Source of the DNA: Elephas maximus indicus
Taxonomy: Eukaryota; Chordata; Mammalia; Proboscidea; Elephantidae
Reading direction: 5' to 3'
Assembly: GCF_024166365.1 (NCBI RefSeq)
Contig: NC_064819.1
Span: 110,900,293 to 110,964,292 of the forward strand
DNA length: 64,000 nucleotides
Of this stretch, positions 63,961 through 64,000 are shown one piece after another. The position numbers and the translations under genes are program-made. The notes beneath the pieces are model-generated. The model was given only the letters and a program-made list of their open reading frames with translations. It searched no databases and was not told the origin of the DNA. Position 1 is the stretch's first letter, and each line of letters opens with the position of its first letter.

Positions 63961-64000
63961 GCAATTCTACAAGGTTTTCAAATGCATTCTTATTATTATC

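Overview
The window is nuclear DNA of a placental mammal, most likely an afrotherian such as elephant or a close relative. Two observations support this. First, the sequence holds about 45 copies or pieces of tRNA-derived SINEs of the AfroSINE type (internal 'GTGGTTAAG' A-box region, 'GGCAGTTCGAATCC' B-box region, and a tail resembling 'GGGTCGCTATGAGTCGGA'), a family known only from Afrotheria. Second, the same tail ends several RTE/BovB-class LINE copies. There are no operons, prokaryotic signals, CRISPR arrays or tRNA/rRNA genes.

Two protein-coding genes are present, both partial and both on the minus strand. At the left edge is ENPP5. Its first coding exon is at 259-1087 in a splice-bounded exon 259-1122. 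About 2.2 kb upstream is a CpG-island promoter (about 3030-3670) with a good splice donor at 3328/3329 that fits a short non-coding exon 1. At 50110-50270 is the terminal coding exon of RCAN2 (calcipressin-2). A probable 3'UTR lies to its left (down to about 47.8 kb), and the last intron fills everything to its right up to the window end. The order ENPP5 promoter - gap of about 45 kb - RCAN2 3' end matches the human 6p21 arrangement, so this is conserved synteny.

The ENPP5-RCAN2 intergenic region (about 3.7-47.8 kb) and the RCAN2 intron are mostly layered retrotransposon debris: an L1 3' end inside a 5'-truncated RTE (5.9-9.35 kb), a nearly full-length dead RTE (18.95-21.87 kb, minus), MaLR-type solo LTRs (11.2, 15.8-16.7 and 29.9 kb, probably 35.2 kb), several afrotherian L1 3' ends, an old L1M (46-47.4 kb), MIR/L2 fossils and microsatellites. 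By contrast, 47.4-52.7 kb around the RCAN2 last exon has no SINE that I can see.

I found no undescribed biological system. The most informative observations are about retroelement biology: tRNA-Gly-headed SINEs that carry RTE tails, a 49-bp tail-only insertion with a target duplication, nested insertions with readable target-site duplications, an L1 patch inside an RTE that lacks an L1 3' end, and a perfect 16-bp hairpin. Repeat family names rest on recalled consensus features and are not database results; many boundaries are good only to about 5-20 bp.
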